This document shows positions 23,684-36,380 of a stretch of 64,000 nucleotides of DNA, piece by piece. The position numbers and the translations under genes were made by a program. Source of the DNA: Pontederia crassipes. Lineage: Eukaryota > Streptophyta > Magnoliopsida > Commelinales > Pontederiaceae. Where the stretch lies: positions 67,238,696-67,302,695 of the forward strand of contig CM060188.1 of NCBI GenBank assembly GCA_030549335.1, read 5' to 3'. How positions within the stretch are numbered: position 1 is the first letter of the stretch; each line of letters opens with the position of its first letter. The notes under the pieces were generated by a model. That model saw only the letters and a program-made list of their open reading frames with translations. It had not been told where the DNA came from and did no database searches.

Positions 23684-25364
23684 GTGCATGTTGATGCATG
23701 GGGAGACGGTTGAGACGAAAAAATGGACTCGCGCGAAAATTGTCCGGGGGTGCGAAAATTCGCGTGTATGCTGTTGCGCGCTTTTTTGGCTTATTTTCCA
23801 CTAAGAAGTAGAAAAGACGCAAAATTTTTGACACTTTCGTGCATGTTGATGCATTAGGAGACGTTTGGGACGAAAAAATGGACTAGCGCGAGGGTGCGAA
23901 AATTCCCGCGCGCGCCGTTTTGGCTTATTTTCCACTAAGAAGTCGAAAAGACGCGAAATTTTCGACGCTTTCGTGCATGTTGATGCATGGGGTGACATTT
24001 TGGAAGAAAAATTGAACTCGCACGAAAATTGCCCGGCGGTGTGAAAATTCGCGCGTGCGCTGTTTCTCGTCGTTTTGGCTTATTTTACACTAAGAAAGCG
24101 AAAAGACGCGAAATTTTCGACGCTTTCGTGCTTGTTGATGCAGGGGGAGACGTTTGGGACGAGAAAATGGACTCGCACGAAAATTGCCCGGGGGTGCGAA
24201 CATTCTCGCGCGCGCCGTTTCGCGCCTTTTTGACTTATTTTCCATTAAGAAGGCGAAAAGACGCGAAATTTTTGACGTTTTCGTGCATGTTGATGCATGT
24301 GGAGACTTTTGGGACGAAATATGGACTCGCGCCAAAATTGCCCGGGGGTGCGAAAATTCCCGCACGCGCCGTTTCGCGCAGTTTTTGCTTATTTTCCACT
24401 AAGAAGGCAAAAAGACGCGAAATTTTTTACGCTTTCGTGCATGTTGATGCATGGGGAGACGTTTGGGACGAAAAAATGGACTCGCGCGAAAATTGCCCGG
24501 GGGTGCGAAAATTCTCGCGCGCGCCGTTTTGCGCTTTTTTGGCTTATTTTCTACTAAGAAGGGGAAAAGACGCGAAATTTTTAACGCTTTCGTGCATGTT
24601 GATTCATGGGGAGACGTTTGGGACGAAAAAATGGACTCGCGCGAAAATTGCCCGGGAGTGCGAAAATTCTCGCGCGCGCCGTTCCGCGCCTTTTTGGCTT
24701 ATTTTCCACTAAGAAGGTGAAAACACACGAAATTTTCGACGCTTTCGTGCATGTTGATGCATGGGGTGTCGTTTGGGAAGAAAAATTGGACTCGCACGAA
24801 AATTGCCCGGTGGTGGGAAAATTCGTGTGTGCGCTGTTTCTCGCCGCTTTGGCTTATTTTACACTAAGAAAGCGAAAAGACGCGAAATTTTCGACTCTTT
24901 CGTGCATGTTGATGCATAGGGAGACGTTTGGGAAGAGAAAATGGACTCACACAAAAATTGCCCGGGGTGTGAAAATTCTCGCGCGTGCCGTTTTGCGCCT
25001 TTTTGGCTTATTTTCCACTAAGAAGGCGAAAAGACGCGAAATTTTCGACGCTTTCGTGCATGTTGATGCATGGGAAGACGTCTGGGACGAAAAAATGGAC
25101 TCGCGCGAAAATTGCCCAGGGGTGCGAAAATTCCCACACGCCGTTTTCGTGCAGTTTTTGCTTATTTTCGACTAAGAAGGCGAAAAGACGTGAAATTTTC
25201 GCCACTTTCGTGCATGTTGATGCATTGGGAGACGTTTGGGACGAAAAAATGGACTCGCGCGAAAATTGCTCGGGGGTGCGAAAATTCCGGCGCGCGCCGT
25301 TACGCGCATTTTTGGCTTATTTTCCACTAAGAAGGTGAAAAGACGCGAAACTTTCGACGCTTTC
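23684..25364 (+). repeat. 11-monomer higher-order repeat, copy 2 (1,681 bp)
   Basis: Exactly 1,681 bp after copy 1, with the same eleven variant monomers in the same order. Differences from its neighbours are few. Examples are GTGTGAAAATTCG near 24,040 where the others have GTGCG, CCATTAAGAAGG near 24,240, and GGGAAGACGTC near 25,075. The near identity against the clear divergence between the monomers inside a unit is the defining mark of higher-order amplification. Confidence 0.93.
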
Positions 25365-27352
25365 GTGCATGTTGATGCATGGGGAGACGGTTGAGACGAA
25401 AAAATGGACTCGCGCGAAAATTGTCCGGGGGTGCGAAAATTCGCGTGTATGCTGTTGCGCGCTTTTTTGGCTTATTTTCCACTAAGAAGTAGAAAAGACG
25501 CAAAATTTTTGACACTTTCGTGCATGTTGATTCATTAGGAGACGTTTGGGACGAAAAAATGGACTAGCGCGAGGGTGCGAAAATTCCCGCGCGCGCCGTT
25601 TTGGCTTATTTTCCACTAAGAAGTCAAAAAGACGCGAAATTTTCGACGCTTTCGTGCATGTTGATGCATGGGGTGACGTTTTGGAAGAAAAATTGAACTC
25701 GCACGAAAATTGTCCGGCGGTGCGAAAATTCGCGCGTGCGCTGTTTCTCGTCGTTTTGGCTTATTTTACACTAAGAAAGCGAAAAGACGCGAAATTTTCG
25801 ACGCTTTCGTGCTTGTTGATGCAGGGGGAGACGTTTGGGACGAGAAAATGGACTCGCACGAAAATTGCCCGGGGGTGCGAACATTCTCGCGCGCGCCGTT
25901 TCGCGCCTTTTTGACTTATTTTCCACTAAGAAGGCGAAAAGACGCGAAATTTTTGACGTTTTCGTGCATGTTGATGCATGTGGAGACTTTTGGGACGAAA
26001 TATGGACTCGCGCCAAAATTGCCCGGGGGTGCGAAAATTCCCGCACGCGCCGTTTCGCGCAGTTTTTGCTTATTTTCCACTAAGAAGGCAAAAAGACGCG
26101 AAATTTTTTACGCTTTCGTGCATGTTGATGCATGGGGAGACGTTTGGGACGAAAAAATGGACTCGCGCGAAAATTGCCCGGGGGTGCGAAAATTCTCGCG
26201 CGCGCCGTTTTGCGCTTTTTTGGCTTATTTTCTACTAAGAAGGGGAAAAGACGCGAAATTTTAAACGCTTTCGTGCATGTTGATTCATGGGGAGACGTTT
26301 GGGACGAAAAAATGGACTCGCGCGAAAATTGCCCGGGAGTGCGAAAATTCTCGCGCGCGCCGTTCCGCGCCTTTTTGGCTTATTTTCCACTAAGAAGGTG
26401 AAAACACGCGAAATTTTTGACGCTTTCGTGCATGTTGATGCATGGGGTGTCGTTTGGGAAGAAAAATTGGACTCGCACGAAAATTGCCCGGTGGTGGGAA
26501 AATTCGTGTGTGCGCTGTTTCTCGCCGCTTTGGCTTATTTTACACTAAGAAAGCGAAAAGACGCGAAATTTTCGACTCTTTCGTGCATGTTGATGCATAG
26601 GGAGACGTTTGGGAAGAGAAAATGGACTCACACAAAAATTGCCCGGGGTGTGAAAATTCTCGCGCGTGCCGTTTTGCGCCTTTTTGGCTTATTTTCCACT
26701 AAGAAGGCGAAAAGACGCGAAATTTTCGACGCTTTCGTGCATGTTGATGCATGGGGAGACGTCTGGGACGAAAAAATGGACTCGCGCGAAAATTGCCCAG
26801 GGGTGCGAAAATTCCCACACGCCGTTTTCGTGCAGTTTTTGCTTATTTTCGACTAAGAAGGCGAAAAGACGTGAAATTTTCGCCACTTTCGTGCATGTTG
26901 ATGCATTGGGAGACGTTTGGGACGAAAAAATGGACTCGCGCGAAAATTGCTCGGGGGTGCGAAAATTCCGGCGCGCGCCGTTACGCGCATTTTTGGCTTA
27001 TTTTCCACTAAGAAGGTGAAAAGACGCGAAACTTTCGACGCTTTCGTGCATGTTGATGCATGGGGAGATGTCTGAGACGAAAAAATGGACTCGCGCGAAA
27101 ATTGCCCAGGGGTGCGAAAATTCCCACACGCCGTTTTCGTGCAGTTTTTGCTTATTTTCGACTAAGAAGGCGAAAAGACGTGAAATTTTCGCCACTTTCG
27201 TGCATGTTGATGCATTGGGAGACGTTTGGGACGAAAAAATGGACGCGCGAAAATTGCTCGGGGGTGCGAAAATTCCGGCGCGCGCCGTTACGCGCATTTT
27301 TGGCTTATTTTCCACTAAGAAGGTGAAAAGACGCGAAACTTTCGACGCTTTC
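25365..27352 (+). repeat. Higher-order repeat copy 3, 13 monomers (1,988 bp)
   Basis: Same unit as copies 1 and 2 for its first eleven monomers, ending about 27,045. Two further monomers (27,046-27,352) repeat the last two and lengthen the copy by 307 bp. Copy-specific changes include GATTCATTAGGAG near 25,530 and TTAAACGC near 26,262. Confidence 0.92.
27046..27352 (+). repeat. Two-monomer extra duplication inside HOR copy 3 (307 bp)
   Basis: These bases repeat monomers 10-11 (26,737-27,045), including the private CCACACGCCGTTTTCGTGCA and CCGGCGCGCGCCGTTACGC variants. The first has GGGGAGATGTCTGAGACG, which mixes GACGTCTGGG of monomer 10 with GACGGTTGAG of monomer 1. That points to an unequal exchange joining the start of one unit to the tenth monomer of another. 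The second extra monomer also has a 2-bp deletion, GGACGCGCG for GGACTCGCGCG. Confidence 0.9.
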
Positions 27353-29033
27353 GTGCATGTTGATGCATGGGGAGACGGTTGAGACGAAAAAATGGACTCG
27401 CGCGAAAATTGTCTGGGGGTGCGAAAATTCGCGTGTATGCTGTTGCGTGCTTTTTTGGCTTATTTTCCACTAAGAAGTAGAAAAGACGCAAAATTTTTGA
27501 CACTTTCGTGCATGTTGATGCATTAGGAGACGTTTGGGACGAAAAAATGGACTAGCGCGAGGGTGCGAAAATTCCCGCGCGCGCCGTTTTGGCTTATTTT
27601 CCACTAAGAAGTCGAAAAGACGAGAAATTTTCGACGCTTTCGTGCATGTTGATGCATGGGGTGACGTTTTGGAAGAAAAATTGAACTCGCACGAAAATTG
27701 TCCGGCGGTGCGAAAATTCGCGCGTGCGCTGTTTCTCGTCGTTTTGGCTTATTTTACACTAAGAAAGCGAAAAGACGCGAAATTTTCGACGCTTTCGTGC
27801 TTGTTGATGCAGGGGGAGACGTTTGGGACGAGAAAATGGACTCGCACGAAAATTGCCCGGGGGTGCGAACATTCTCGCGCGCGCCGTTTCGCGCCTTTTT
27901 GACTTATTTTCCACTAAGAAGGTGAAAAGACGCGAAATTTTTGACGTTTTCGTGCATGTTGATGCATGTGGAGACTTTTGGGACGAAATATGGACTCGCG
28001 CCAAAATTGCCCGGGGGTGCGAAAATTCCTGCACGCGCCGTTTCGCGCAGTTTTTGCTTATTTTCCACTAAGAAGGCAAAAAGACGCGAAATTTTTTACG
28101 CTTTCGTGCATGTTGATGCATGGGGAGACGTTTGGGACGAAAAAATGGACTCGCGCGAAAATTGCCCGGGGGTGCGAAAATTCTCGCGCGCGCCGTTTTG
28201 CGCTTTTTTGGCTTATTTTCTACTAAGAAGGGGAAAAGACGCGAAATTTTTAACGCTTTCGTGCATGTTGATTCATGGGGAGACGTTTGGGACGAAAAAA
28301 TGGACTCGCGCGAAAATTGCCCGGGAGTGCGAAAATTCTCGCGCGCGCCGTTCCGCGCCTTTTTGGCTTATTTTCCACTAAGAAGGTGAAAACACGCGAA
28401 ATTTTCGACGCTTTCGTGCATGTTGATGCATGGGGTGTCGTTTGGGAAGAAAAATTGGACTCGCACGAAAATTGCCCGGTGGTGCGAAAATTCGTGTGTG
28501 CGCTGTTTCTCGTCGCTTTGGCTTATTTTACACTAAGAAAGCGAAAAGACGCGAAATTTTCGACTCTTTCGTGCATGTTGATGCATAGGGAGACGTTTGG
28601 GAAGAGAAAATGGACTCACACAAAAATTGCCCGGGGTGTGAAAATTCTCGCGCGTGCCGTTTTGCGCCTTTTTGGCTTATTTTCCACTAAGAAGGCGAAA
28701 AGACGCGAAATTTTCGACGCTTTCGTGCATGTTGATGCATGGGGAGACGTCTGGGACGAAAAAATGGACTCGCGCGAAAATTGCCCAGGGGTGCGAAAAT
28801 TCCCACACGCCGTTTTCGTGCAATTTTTGCTTATTTTCGACTAAGAAGGCGAAAAGACGTGAAATTTTCGCCACTTTCGTGCATGTTGATGCATTGGGAG
28901 ACGTTTGGGACGAAAAAATGGACTCGCGCGAAAATTGCTCGGGGGTGCGAAAATTCCGGCGCGCGCCGTTACGCGCATTTTTGGCTTATTTTCCACTAAG
29001 AAGGTGAAAAGACGCGAAACTTTCGACGCTTTC
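27353..29033 (+). repeat. 11-monomer higher-order repeat, copy 4 (1,681 bp)
   Basis: Returns to the exact 1,681-bp length. Private changes include GTCTGGGGGTGCG near 27,412, GACGAGAAATTTTCG near 27,620, and TGCAATTTTTGC near 28,820 where the others have TGCAGTTTTTGC. GACGAGAAATTTTCG is shared with the partial copy after 29,034, which links copy 4 most closely to it. Confidence 0.93.
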
Positions 29034-29930
29034 GTGCATGTTGATGCATGGGGAGACGGTTGAGACGAAAAAATGGACTCGCGCGAAAATTGCCCGGGGG
29101 TGCGAAAATTCTCGCGCGCGCCGTTTTGCGCTTTTTTGGCTTATTTTCCACTAAGAAGGGGAAAAGACGCGAAATTTTTAACGCTTTCGTGCATGTTGAT
29201 TCATGGGGAGACGTTTGGGACGAAAAAATGGACTCACACGAAAATTGCCCGGGGGTGCGAAAATTCTCGCGCGTGCCGTTTTGCGCCTTTTTGGCTTATT
29301 TTCCACTAAGAAGGGGAAAAGACGCAAAACTTTCGACGCTTTCGTGCATGTTGATGCATGGGGAGACGGTTGGGACGAAAAAATGGACTCGCGCGAAAAT
29401 TGTCCGGGGGTGCGAAAATTCGCGTGTATGCTGTTGCGCGCTTTTTTGGCTTATTTTCCACTAAGAAGTAGAAAAGACGCAAAATTTTTGACTCTTTCAT
29501 GCATGTTGATGCATTGGGAGACGTTTGGGACGATAAAATGGACTGGTGCGAAAATTGTCCCGGGGTGCGAAAATTCCCGCGCGCGCCGTTTTGGCTTATT
29601 TTCCACTAAGAAGTCGAAAAGACGAGAAATTTTCGACGCTTTCGTGTATGTTGATGCATGGGGTGACGTTTTGGAATAAAAATTGAACTCGCACGAAAAT
29701 TGTCCGGCGGTGCGAAAATTCGCGCGTGCGCTGTTTCTCGCCGTTTTGGCTTATTTTACACTAAGAAAGCGAAAAGACGCGAAATTTTCGACGCTTTCGT
29801 GCTTGTTGATGCAGGGGGAGACGTTTGGGACGAGAAAATGGACTCGCACGAAAATTGCCCGGGGGTGCGAACATTCTCGCGCGCGCCGTTTTGCGCCTTT
29901 TTGGCTTATTTTCCACTAAGAAGGCATAAA
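29034..29930 (+). repeat. Chimeric, rearranged fifth partial HOR copy
   Basis: It starts as monomer 1 of the unit (GACGGTTGAGACG). From about 29,065-29,095 it carries the sequence of monomer 6 (GCGCGCGCCGTTTTGCGC, ACTAAGAAGGGG), then a monomer-7-like GATTCATGG unit. It then restarts with a monomer-1-like copy near 29,340 (GACGGTTGGGACG), followed by forms of monomers 2-4 (GTGACGTTTTGGAAT, GATGCAGGGGGAG). Several unit monomers are skipped. The order is best explained by unequal crossover between out-of-register units at the right edge of the block. Confidence 0.82.
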
Positions 29931-32900
29931 GATGCAAAATTTTCGACGCTTTCGTGCATGTTGACGCATGGGGAGACGTTTGGGACGAAAAAATGGACTC
30001 GCGCGAAAATTACCCGAGGGTGCGAAAATTCTCGCTCGCGCCGTTTCGCGCCTTTTTGCCTTATTTTCCACTAAGAAGGCGAAAAGACGCGAAATTTTTG
30101 ACGCTTTCGTGCATGTTGATGCATGGGGAGATGTTTGAGACGAAAAAATGGCCTCGGGCAAAAATTGCCCGGGTGTGCGAAAATTCCCGCACGCGCCGTT
30201 TCGCGCATTTTTTTCTTATTTTCCACTAAGAAGGCGAAAAGACGTAAAATTTTCGTCACTTTCGTGCATGTTGATGCATTGGGAGACTTTTGGGATAAAA
30301 AATGGACACGCACGAAAATTGCCCGGGGGAGCGAAAATTCCCGCGCGCGCCTTTTTGGCTTATTTTCCACTAAGAAGGCGAAAAGACGCAAAATTTTCGA
30401 CGCTTTCGTGCATGTTGATTCATGGGGAGACGTTTGGGACGAAAAAATGGACTCGCGCGAAAATTGACCGGGGGTGCGAAAATTTCTGCGCACGCTGTTT
30501 CGCGTCTTTTTGGCTTATTTTCCAATAAGAAGGCGAAAAGAAGCAAAATTTTCGACGCTTTCGTGCGTGTTGATTCATGGGGAGACGTTTGGGACGAAAA
30601 AATGGACTCGCGCGAAAATTGACCGGGGGTGCGAAAATTCGTGCATGCACTGTTTCGCGCCGTTTTGGCTTATTTTCCACTAAGAAGGCGTAAACATGCG
30701 AAATTTTTGACACTTTCGTGCATGTTGATGCATAGGGAGACGTTTGGGACGAAAAAATGGACTCGCGCGAAAATTTCCCGTGGGTGCGAAAATTCGCGCG
30801 TATGCTGTTGCGCGCTTTTTTGGCTTATTTTCCACTAATAAGTAGAAAACACGCAAAATTTTTTACTCTTTCGTGCATGTTGATGCATTGGGAGATGTTT
30901 GGGATGAAAAAATGGAGTAGCGCGAAAATTGTCCGGGGGTGCGAAAATTCCCGCGCGCGCCGTTTTGGCTTATTTTCCACTAAGAAGGCGAAAAGACGCG
31001 AAATTTTCGACACTTTCGTGCATGTTGATGCATGGGGAGACGTTTGGGACGAAAAAATGGACTCGCGCGAAAATTGCTCGGGGGTGCAAAAATTTACGCA
31101 CGCGCCTTTTCGCACAATTTTTTCTTATTTTCCACTAAGAAGGCGAAAACACGCGAAATTTTCGCCGCTTTCGTACATGTTGATGCATTGGGAGACGTTT
31201 GGGACGAAAAAATGGACTCGCTCGAAAATTGACCGGGGGTGCGAAAATTCGCGCATGCACTGTTTCGCACCGTTTTGTCTTATTTTCCACTAAGAAGGCG
31301 TAAAGATGCGAAATTTTCGACACTTTCGTGCATGTTGATGCATGGGGAGACGTTTGGGACGAAAAAATGGATTCGCGGGAAAATTGCCCGTGGGTGCGAA
31401 AATTCGCGCGTATGCTGTTGCGCGCTTTTTTGGCTTATTTTCCACTAATAAGTTGAAAACACGCAAAATTTTTGACTCTTTCGTGCATGTTGATGCATTG
31501 GGAGATGTTTGGGATGAAAAATTGGAGTAGCGCGAAAATTGTCCGTTGGTGCGAAAATTCCCGCGCGCGCCGTTTTGGCTTATTTTCCACTAAGAAGGCG
31601 AAAAGACGCGAAATTTTTGACGCTTTCGTGCATGTTGATTCATGGGGAGACGTTTGGGACAAAAAAATGGACTCGCGCGAAAATTGACCGGGGGTGCGAA
31701 AATTCGCGCATGCACTGTTTCGCGCCGTTTTGGCTTATTTTCCACTAAGAAGGCGTAAAGATGCGAAATTTTCGACACTTTCGTGCATGTTGATGCATGG
31801 GGAGACGTTTGGGACGAAAAAATGGACTCGCGCGAAAATTGCTCGGGGGTGCGAAAATTTCCGCACGCGCCTTTTCGCACAATTTTTTCTTATTTTCCAC
31901 TAAGAAGGCGAAAAGATGGAAAAATTTCGACGCTTTCGTGCATGTTGATGCATTGGGAGACGTTTGGGACAAAAAAATGGACTCGCGCAAAAATTGACCG
32001 GGGGTGCGAAAATTCGCGCATGCACTGTTTCGCGCCGTTTTGGCTTATTTTCCATTAAGAAGGCGTAAAGATGCGAAATTTTCGACACTTTCGTGCATGT
32101 TGATGCATGGGGAGACGTTTGGGACGAAAAAATGGACTCGCGCAAAAATTGCCCGTGGGTGCGAAAATTCGCGCGTATGCTGTTGCGCGATTTTTTGGCT
32201 TATTTTCCACTAATAAGTAGAAAACACGCAAAATTTTTGACTCTTTCGTGCATGTTGATGCATTGGGAGATGTTTGGGACGAAAAAATGGTGTTGGGCGA
32301 AAATTGTCCGGGGGTGCGAAAATTCCCGAGCGCGCCGTTTTGGCTTATTTTATACTATGAAGGCGAAAAGACACGAAATTTTCGACACTTTCGTGCATGT
32401 TGATGCATGGGGAGATGTTTGGGACGAAAAAATGGACTCGCGCGAAAATTGCTCGGGGGTGCGAAAATTTCCGCACGCGCCTTTTCGCACAATTTTTTCT
32501 TATTTTCCGCTAAGAAGGCGAAAAGACGCGAAATTTTCGCCGCTTTCGTGCATGTTGATGCATTGGGAGACGTTTGGGATGAAAAAATGGACTTCGCGAA
32601 AATTGCCCGGGGGTGCGAAAATTCCCGCGAACGCCGTTTCGCGTCTTTTTTGCTTATTTTCGACTAACAAGGCGAAAAGACGCAAAATTTTCGCCGCTTT
32701 CGTGCATGTTGATTCATGGGGAGACGTTTGGGACGAAAAAATGGACTCGCGCGAAAATTGACCGGGGGTGCGAAAATTCGCGCATGCACTGTTTCGCGCC
32801 GTTTTGGCTTATTTTCCACTAAGAAGGCGTAAAGATGCGTAATTTTCGACACTTTCGTGCATGTTGATGCATGGGGAGACGTTTGGGACGAAAAAATGGA

Positions 32901-35900
32901 CTCGCGCAAAAATTGCTCGGGGGTGCGAAAATTTCCGCACGCGCCTTTTCGCACAATTTTTTCTTATTTTCCACTAAGAAGGCGAAAAGACGCAAAATTT
33001 TTGCCGCTTTCGTGCATGTTGATGCATTGGGAGACGTTTGGGACGAAAAAATGGACTCGCGCGAAAATTCCCCGGGGGTGCGAAAATTCCCGTGCACGCT
33101 GTTTCGCATCTTTTTGGCTTATTTTCGACTAACAAGGCGAAAAGACGCAAAATTTTCGACGCTTTCGTGCATGTTGATTCATGGGGAGACGTTTGGGACG
33201 AAAAAATGGACTCGCGCGAAAATTGACCGGGGGTGCGAAAATTCGCGCATGCACTGTTTCGCGCCGTTTTGGCTTATTTTCCACTAAGAAGGTGTAAAGA
33301 TGCGAAATTTTCGACACTTTCGTGCATGTTGATGCATGGGGAGACATTTGGGACGAAAAAATGGACTCGCGCGAAAATTGCCCGTGGGTGCGAATATTCG
33401 CGCGTATGCTGTTGCACGCTTTTTTGGCTTATTTTCCACTAATAAGTAGAAAACACGCAAAATTTTTGACTCTTTCGTGCATGTTGATGCATTGGGAGAT
33501 GTTTGGGACGAAAAAATGGTGTAGCGCGAAAATTGTCCGGGGGTGCGAAAATTCCCGAGCGCGCCGTTTTGGCTTATTTTATACTATGAAGGCGAAAAGA
33601 CGCGAAATTTTCGACGCTTTCGTGCATGTTGATTCATGGGGAGACGTTTGGAACGAAGAAATGGACTCGCGCGAAAATTATCCGGGGGTGCCAAAATTCG
33701 CGCAGGCACTGTTTCGCGCCGTTTTGTCTTATTTTCCACTAAGAAGGCGTAAAGATGCGAAATTTTTGACACTTTCGTGCATGTTGATGCATGGGGAGAC
33801 GTTTGGGACGAAAAAATGGACTCGCGCGAAAATTGCTCGGGGGTGCGAAAATTTCCGCACGCGCCTTTTCGCACAATTTTTTCTTATTTTCCACTAATAA
33901 GGCGAAAACACGCGAAATTTTCGCCGCTTTCGTGCATGTTGATGCATTGGGAGATGTTTGGGACGAAAAAATGGACTTGCGCGAAAATTGCCCGGGGGTG
34001 CGAAAATTCTCGCGCACGCCGTTTCGCGCCTTTTTGGCTTATTTTCGACTAAAAAGGCGAAAAGACGTAAAATTTTCGACGCTTTCGTGCATGTTGATTC
34101 ATGGGGAGACGTTTGGCACGAAAAAATGGACTCGCGCGAAAATTGCCCGGGGGTGCGAAAATTCGCGCATGCACTGATTCGCGCCGTTTTGACTTATTTT
34201 CCACTAAGAAGGCGTAAAGATGCGAAATTTTCGACACTTTCGTACATTTTGATGCATGGGGAGACGTTTGGGACGAAAAAATGGATTCGCGCGAAAATTG
34301 CCCGTGGGTGCGAAAATTCGCGCGTATGCTGTTGCGCGCTTTTTTGGCTTATTTTCCACTAATAAGTAGAAAACACGCAAAATTTCGGACTCTTTTGTGC
34401 ATGTTGATGCATTGGGAGATGTTTGGGACGAAAAAATGGAGTAGCGCGAAAATTGTCCGGGGGTGCGAAAATTCCCGCGCGCGCCGTTTTGGCTTATTTT
34501 CCACTAAGAAGGCGAAAAGACGCGAAATTTTTGACGCTTTCGTGCATGTTGATTCATGGGGAGACGTTTTGGACGAAAAAATGGACTCGCGCGAAAATTG
34601 CCCGGGGGTGCGAAAATTCCTGCGCACGCCGTTTCGCGTCTTTTTGGCTTATTTTCCAATATGAAGGCGAAAAGACGCAAAATTTTCGACGCTTTCGTGC
34701 ATGTTGATTCATGGGGAGACGTTTGGGACGAAAAAATGGACTCGCGCGAAAATTGACCGGGGGTGCGAAAATTCGCGCATGCACTGTTTCGCGCCGTTTT
34801 GACTTATTTTCCACTAAGAAGGCGTAAAGAGGCAAAATTTTCGACACTTTCGTGCATGTTGATGCATGGGGGGACGTTTGGGACGAAAAAATGGACTCGC
34901 GCGAAAATTGCTCGGGGGTGCGAAAATTTCTGCACGCGCCTTTTCGCACAATTTTTTCTTATTTTCCACTAAGAAGGCGAAAACACGCGAAATTTTCGCC
35001 GCTTTCGTGCATGTTGATGCATTGGGAGACGTTTGTGACGAAAAAATGGACTCGCGCGAAAATTGACCGGGGGTTCGAAAATTCGCGCATGCACTGTTTC
35101 GCGCCGTTTTGTCTTATTTTCCACTAAGAAGGCGTAAAGATGCGAAATTTTCGCACTTTCGTGCATGTTGATGCATGGGGAGACGTTTGGGACGAAAAAA
35201 TGGATTCGCGCGAAAATTGCCCGTGGGTGCGAAAATTCGCGCGTATGCTGTTGCGAGCTTTTTTGGCTTATTTTCCACTAATAAGTAGAAAACACGCAAA
35301 ATTTTTGACTCTTTCGTGCATGTTGATGCATTGGGAGATGTTTGGGATGAAAAAATGGAGTAGCGCGAAAATTGTCCGGGGGTGCGAAAATTCCCGCGCG
35401 TGCCGTTTTGGCTTATTTTCCACTAAAAAGGCGAAAAGACGCGAAATTTTCGACGCTTTCGTGCATGTTGATTCATGGGGAGACGTTTGGGACGAAAAAA
35501 TGGACTCGCGCGAAAATTGACCGGGGGTGCGAAAATTCGCGCATGCACTGTTTCGCGCCGTTTTGTCTTATTTTCCACTAAGAAGGCGAAAAGAAGCGAA
35601 ATTTTCGACGCTTTCGTGCATGTTGATTCATGGGGAGACGTTTGGGACGAAAACATGGACTCGCGCGAAAATTGACCGGGGGTGCGAAAATTCGCGCATG
35701 CACTGTTTCGCGCCGTTTTGTCTTATTTTCCACTAAGAAGGCGTAAAGATGCGAAATTTTCGACACTTTCGTGCATGTTGATGCATGGGGAGACGTTTGG
35801 GACGAAAAAATGGACTCGCGCGAAAATTGCGCGTGGGTGCGAAAATTCGCGCGTATGCTGTTGCGCGCTTTTTTGGCTTATTTTCCACTAATAAGTAGAA

Positions 35901-36380
35901 AACACGCAAAATTTTTGACTCTTTCGTGCATGTTGATGCATTGGGAGATGTTTGGGATGAAAAAATGGAGTAGCGCGAAAATTGTTCGGGGGTGCGAAAA
36001 TTCCCGCGCGCGCCATTTTGGCTTATTTTCCACTAAGAAGGCGAAAAGACGCGAAATTTTCGACGCTTTCGTGCATGTTGATTCATGGGGAGACGTTTGG
36101 GACGAAAAAATGGACTCGCGCGAAAATTGACCGGGGGTGCGAAAATTCGCGCATGCACTGTTTCGCGCCGTTTTGGCTTATTTTCCACTAAGAAGGCGTA
36201 AAGATGCGAAATTTTCGACACTTTCGTGCATGTTGATGCATGGGGAGACATTTGGGACGAAAAAATGGACTCGCGCGAAAATTGCCCGTGGGTGCGAAAA
36301 TTTCCGCACGCGCCTTTTTGCACAATTTTTTCTTATTTTCCACTAAGAAGGCGAAAAGATGGAAAATTTTCGCCGCTTTC
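29931..36380 (+). repeat. Mosaic of monomer classes A-E between HOR blocks
   Basis: About 42 monomers that sort into five classes. A: GATTCATGG, TTGACCGGGGGTGCG, CATGCACTG, AAGGCGTAAAGATG. B: CCCGTGGGTGCG, GTATGCTGTTGCGCGC, ACTAATAAGTAGAAAAC. C: GCATTGGGAGATG, TGGAGTAGCGCG, short GCGCCGTTTTGGC, 144-148 bp. D: TTGCTCGGGGGTGCG, GCACGCGCCTTTTCGCAC. E: GCATTGGGAGACG, GCGCACGCCGTTTCGCG, GACTAACAAGG or GACTAAAAAGG. From ~31.6 kb they follow A-B-C or A-D-E, with a few chimeric monomers such as 31,944, which starts as E and ends as A. No unit recurs at near identity for more than a few monomers. Confidence 0.8.

Noticed and set aside
29034..29930. Possible mobile element insertion at the irregular end of the 11-mer block
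   Set aside because: Every base can be assigned to known monomers of the same HOR. There are no terminal repeats, target duplications or foreign sequence, so internal recombination explains it.
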